A program made the position numbers and the translations under genes. From CAZMCT01 sp964564785 (GTDB lineage: Bacteria; Planctomycetota; Phycisphaerae; UBA1845; Fen-1342), in the NCBI GenBank assembly GCA_964564785.1, contig CAZMCT010000142.1, positions 1 through 8,907 of the forward strand: 8,907 nt of DNA, in the 5' to 3' direction. Below, piece after piece: positions 6,264-8,907 of this stretch (positions are counted from its first letter, which is position 1; each line of letters opens with the position of its first letter). The notes beneath the pieces are model-generated. The model saw nothing but the letters and a program-made list of their open reading frames with translations, made no database searches and had not been told where the DNA came from.

Positions 6264-7379
6264 CTATTCCTGCAACAGCCGTTCCGCAACGTCCTGCGCC
6301 GCGGATGTTTTGCCCAGGCTGGCCGCGGCCCGGCCCATGCCCGCCCGAACCGCCCCGTCTGCCAGCCGCTCCAGGGCTGTCCGCAGCGGCCCCGCATTCG
6401 CCTCGGCCTCCAACTGGTCCTCCAGCACCACCGCCGCCCCCGCGGCCACCAGTACCGCCGCGTTCGCATGCTGATGCCGGTCCTTGTGGTACGGGTAAGG
6501 AAACAACACGGCCGCCCGACCGATGGCCGTCAGCTCCGCCAGCGTCGACGCCCCCGCGCGCGAGACGACGAGGTCGGCCGCCGCCAAGGCCAGCCACATC
6601 TCCCGTAGAAAACAAAGTACGTGAGTGTCCTCAAGTCCACCATAGGCCGCGCGGACGGTTGCCTCGTCCGCCGCCCCCGTCAGGTGTAGAAGCTGCCACT
6701 CGGAGTGGGCGGCGCGGAACTTCGGCCAAACTTTCACCACTGCCTGATTCACGGTCCGGGCGCCCTGCGATGCACCCGTGACGAGCAAAACCGGCCGCAC
6801 CGGGTCGAGGCCGAACCGCCGCCGACCTTCCGCCGCGTCCGCCGCCGCAAACTCCGCCCGGATCGGGCAGCCGAGCACCTCGCACCGGGTGCCCGCGGGA
6901 AAATGCGACCGCGAGACGTCCCACTGCAAGACCACCAAATCCGCGTAGCGGGCGAGGTGCCGGTTCGCTCGGCCGGGAATCGCATCCGGATTCAGAATCG
7001 CCGTCCGAATGCCGAGGCGCCGTGCCGCCACGACCGGCGGTCCGGCCGCATAACCCCCAAGCCCAAGCACCGCCTTCGCCCGGTGCCTTCGCAGCCATGA
7101 CGTCGCGGCCGCGACGCTGCGCCGCCACGCCAGCCAGAAGCCCGGCACTCGGATGGGATGCAACGTAAGCGGGCGAACGGGCTGCACGATCTGCTCGAAA
7201 CCGGTCGGCTCGAGGAGCTGCCGGTCGAGGGCCCGGTCCGTCGTGAAGAACGTGATGCGCGCGCCGGGGTCGAGCCGCCGGAGGGCATCCGCGACGGCCA
7301 GCCCCGGAAACAGGTGCCCGCCGGTGCCACCGCCGGCAAAGACGTAATGCCTCGATCCGGACGGGCGCTCGGATGCCAT
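6264..7379 (-). CDS. murG: UDP-N-acetylglucosamine--lipid I N-acetylglucosaminyltransferase (MurG)
   Basis: A 371-residue GT28 glycosyltransferase that adds GlcNAc from UDP-GlcNAc to lipid I, making lipid II for peptidoglycan at the inner face of the membrane. Family signatures occur in order: GGGTGGHLFPG (residues 16-26, His22), LGLGGYAAGPPVVAA (105-119), TGASQGARTVNQ (201-212), SRAGASTLAEL (273-283, Glu282) and HKDRHQHANA (298-307, Gln303 and Asn306). The length is normal. One deviation stands out: the HEQN segment of E. coli MurG reads LNPD here (129-132), although the following IPG and Asn139 are kept. The ATG at 7379 fits the family start. There is no Shine-Dalgarno, but a consensus TATAAT lies 9 nt upstream, so the transcript may be leaderless. 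It is not beside other cell-division/wall (dcw) genes; neighbours are gcvT and an Rrf2 regulator. Confidence 0.93.
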   Translation of the reverse strand: MASERPSGSRHYVFAGGGTGGHLFPGLAVADALRRLDPGARITFFTTDRALDRQLLEPTGFEQIVQPVRPLTLHPIRVPGFWLAWRRSVAAATSWLRRHRAKAVLGLGGYAAGPPVVAARRLGIRTAILNPDAIPGRANRHLARYADLVVLQWDVSRSHFPAGTRCEVLGCPIRAEFAAADAAEGRRRFGLDPVRPVLLVTGASQGARTVNQAVVKVWPKFRAAHSEWQLLHLTGAADEATVRAAYGGLEDTHVLCFLREMWLALAAADLVVSRAGASTLAELTAIGRAAVLFPYPYHKDRHQHANAAVLVAAGAAVVLEDQLEAEANAGPLRTALERLADGAVRAGMGRAAASLGKTSAAQDVAERLLQE

Positions 7380-7388
7380 CGGGGCGGG

Positions 7389-7394
7389 ATTATA
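7389..7394 (-). promoter_or_regulatory. Consensus -10 box directly before murG (possible leaderless start)
   Basis: TATAAT on the minus strand ends 9 nt before the murG ATG. Standard promoter geometry puts the transcription start at about 7380-7383, leaving a leader of roughly 1-4 nt. No -35 match is seen at 16-18 bp and there is no Shine-Dalgarno, both compatible with leaderless initiation. Confidence 0.4.
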
Positions 7395-7431
7395 TGGCCG
7401 GCGCGGGCAGCCGGGGGGCTATGGCTTGGTT

Positions 7432-7510
7432 GAAAAAGGGGACAGGCACCGCGGGAGTGGCTGTTGGCCCAACCGTGATAGTGGCTTGGCGCGGAGCCAG
7501 CCCCCTGTTT
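7432..7510 (+). repeat. Family B interspersed repeat, copy 2
   Basis: It begins GAAAAAGGGGACAGGC and ends GCGGAGCCAGCCCCCTG. The ends are imperfect inverted repeats (GGGGACAGGC against GGGGGCTGGC, 8/10). The interior CCGCGGGAGTGGCTGTTG and the right end align with copy 1 at 4575-4668. It lies in the 282-bp spacer between gcvT and murG. The rest of that spacer (7511-7661) holds no recognisable feature. Confidence 0.65.
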
Positions 7511-7661
7511 CCACGCGCCGCCAACGGTCGGTCGCGGCCCGAACGGCATTCACGACCGACGCTGCCGATGCCAGCCGCCGCCGGCGTTCCCTGATTTCGC
7601 GCACGTACCGCCGCCAACGCCGGCCGGCCCGGCCTCGGGATTCAGGGGCCGAAGACCCGTG

Positions 7662-8753
7662 CTACGCTTTCGAGCGTTTGTAGAACGGCAGCGGGACGAC
7701 CGTGGCCGGGGTGGTCGCGCCGCGGATGTCCACCGCGAGCTGGGTGCCGGGCGCGGACAGATCGGCCCGCAGCAGCCCCATGGCGATGTTCTTGCCGAGC
7801 GTCGGGCTCTGCGTGCCGCTGGTGACGGTGCCGACCGGGCGACCGTCCTGCACGATTGCGGCCCCTTGCCGCGCGATGCGCTTGCCCTCGAGCTCGAGCC
7901 CGACCACCTTCCGCGCCGGCCCCTCGGCCTTCACGCGTTTCAGCACGTCGGCCCCGATGAAGTCCTTGGACAGGTCGACGGCCCACTCGAGCCCGGCCGT
8001 CAGCGAATCCCATTCCTCGGTCAGCTCGTGGCCGTAGAGCGGCATGCCGGCCTCGAGCCGCAGCGTGTCACGCGCGCCCAGCCCGGCCGGGCGGATCGGT
8101 CGGCCCATCTGTTCGGCCTGCGACAGGAGCATCCGCACGGCCATCAGTCCGACGGCCGCGGGGATGATGATCTCGAAGCCGTCCTCGCCGGTGTAGCCGC
8201 TCCGGCTGACGAAGTACTCGGCGCCCATGACGTTGCCGGTCTTGAAGCGGTAGTTTTTCAGGTCGTCGAGCGGTACGGGGAGGATGCGGGCGAGCGTCTC
8301 GGCCGCCTCCGGTCCCTGGATCGCGACCATGGCGGTCTCGAACGTCCGGTCGGTGATTTCGACGTTGAATCCGGGCCGCTGCTGCTGCCACCAGGCGAGC
8401 AGCTTCTCGCGGTTGGAGGCGTTGCAGACGACCAGGAAATGCGACTCGAATTTCGAGACGATGACGTCGTCGAGGATACCGGCGTCGGCGCGGCAGACGT
8501 GGCTGTAGCGGCACATGCCGGGCTTGGCCGAGCCGATGTTGCGGGTGCAGGTGCGTTCGAGGAAGCGTTCGGCGTCGGGCCCGCGGAACTCGACGCGGCC
8601 CATGTGGGAGACGTCGAAGAGCGTCGCGTGCCGGCGGGTGAAGTGGTGCTCTTCGATGATGCTGTCGTAGACGACGGGCATCTCCCAGCCGACGAAATCG
8701 ACCAGGCGGGCGTTGAGCTCACGGTGCAGCGGGTTGAGCGGGGTCTGGTGCAT
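7662..8753 (-). CDS. gcvT: Glycine cleavage system T-protein (aminomethyltransferase)
   Basis: A 363-residue protein of normal family length. GcvT releases ammonia from the aminomethyl group carried on lipoylated H-protein and passes the one-carbon unit to tetrahydrofolate as 5,10-methylene-THF, in the cytoplasm. Diagnostic segments are VDFVGWEMPVVY (residues 18-29), FDVSHMGR (46-53), AGILDDVIV (91-99, holding the catalytic aspartate of the family in the Asp95-Asp96 pair), NASNREK (111-117), SRSGYTGEDGFEI (183-195) and GLGARDTLRLEAGMPLYGHE (224-243). The C-terminal barrel includes GTVTSGTQSPTLGKNIAMG (308-326). All expected motifs are intact. The ATG at 8753 starts with MHQTPLNPLH, which matches the family; AGGAAGGAA lies upstream (8764-8772) at rather long spacing. 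Other glycine cleavage genes (gcvH, gcvP, lpd) are not in the window. Repeats lie on both sides. Confidence 0.95.
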   Translation of the reverse strand: MHQTPLNPLHRELNARLVDFVGWEMPVVYDSIIEEHHFTRRHATLFDVSHMGRVEFRGPDAERFLERTCTRNIGSAKPGMCRYSHVCRADAGILDDVIVSKFESHFLVVCNASNREKLLAWWQQQRPGFNVEITDRTFETAMVAIQGPEAAETLARILPVPLDDLKNYRFKTGNVMGAEYFVSRSGYTGEDGFEIIIPAAVGLMAVRMLLSQAEQMGRPIRPAGLGARDTLRLEAGMPLYGHELTEEWDSLTAGLEWAVDLSKDFIGADVLKRVKAEGPARKVVGLELEGKRIARQGAAIVQDGRPVGTVTSGTQSPTLGKNIAMGLLRADLSAPGTQLAVDIRGATTPATVVPLPFYKRSKA

Positions 8754-8780
8754 GGTGTGGCGGTTCCTTCCTCTGATTTC

Positions 8781-8907
8781 GTGGCCCAGCCGCCCTCGGC
8801 CGGGATGAAGTCACCGCCGGGGGCGGCGGTGCCACAACGTCGATAAGCTCACCGCCGGGGGCGGCGGTGCCACACCGTTGTGGCCCAGACGCCCTCGGCT
8901 GGGGGCA
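8781..8907 (+). repeat. Family C GC-rich palindromic tandem repeats (array continues past the edge)
   Basis: Two identical 26-bp units, from TCACCGCCGG to GGTGCCACA (8811-8836 and 8849-8874), begin 38 bp apart. Each contains an 8-bp stem with a GGGG loop, CACCGCCG-GGGG-CGGCGGTG. They are flanked by two copies of a second unit, GTGGCCCAG(C/A)CGCCCTCGGC(C/T)GGG (8781-8803 and 8880-8903). The array lies directly upstream of gcvT and runs off the window, so its full length is unknown. Confidence 0.75.

Noticed and set aside
7419..7604. Minus-strand frame with MREIRERRRRLASAASVVNAV, possible small basic protein between gcvT and murG
   Set aside because: It runs into the family B repeat, has no ribosome binding site, and its Arg-rich composition is expected of GC-rich non-coding DNA.

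Overview
The window is GC-rich bacterial DNA. The best lineage clue is a pair of C-terminal dockerin-like modules of the form GD-x-NCDG-x(3)-F-x-DIN-x-FVLAL-x-NP, a style abundant in secreted proteins of Planctomycetota (possibly Phycisphaerae-like). This placement is an inference from motif style; no rRNA or other strong marker is present. All seven genes I can support are on the minus strand.

Reading in the direction of transcription (right to left): gcvT (glycine cleavage T-protein, 8753-7662), murG (lipid II synthase, 7379-6264), an Rrf2-family regulator (6095-5619), a small VOC/glyoxalase-fold protein (5185-4847), and then a block of exported proteins. That block is a large YVTN-type beta-propeller with a C-terminal dockerin pair (4402-1833, interrupted by a 10-N assembly gap), a lactonase-like beta-propeller with a related dockerin pair (1743-445), and the N-terminus of a third exported protein (224-1, running off the edge). 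The three have clear Shine-Dalgarno sequences 6-7 nt before the start. The two propeller genes are 89 bp apart, behind one sigma70-like promoter (4450-4478), so they look like an operon for cell-surface or secreted proteins. The housekeeping and regulatory genes stand apart from each other and do not look like one functional unit.

The most striking non-coding content is short repeats in the intergenic spaces. Family A is about 105 bp with two adjacent 8-bp hairpins, and two direct copies bracket the VOC gene. Family B is about 80-95 bp with imperfect inverted ends, with copies upstream of the propeller operon and upstream of murG. Family C is a GC-rich palindromic tandem array at the right edge, and 15 bp of it recurs exactly beside the 4.57 kb family B copy. 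Together they suggest small mobilised (MITE/REPIN-like) elements, but no transposase is present in the window.

Other points of interest are an Rrf2 regulator that keeps the outer Fe-S ligand spacing of IscR but lacks the middle cysteine, a MurG whose normally invariant HEQN segment reads LNPD, and a consensus -10 box so close to the murG start that the mRNA may be leaderless. I found no tRNA, rRNA, CRISPR array or complete insertion sequence.
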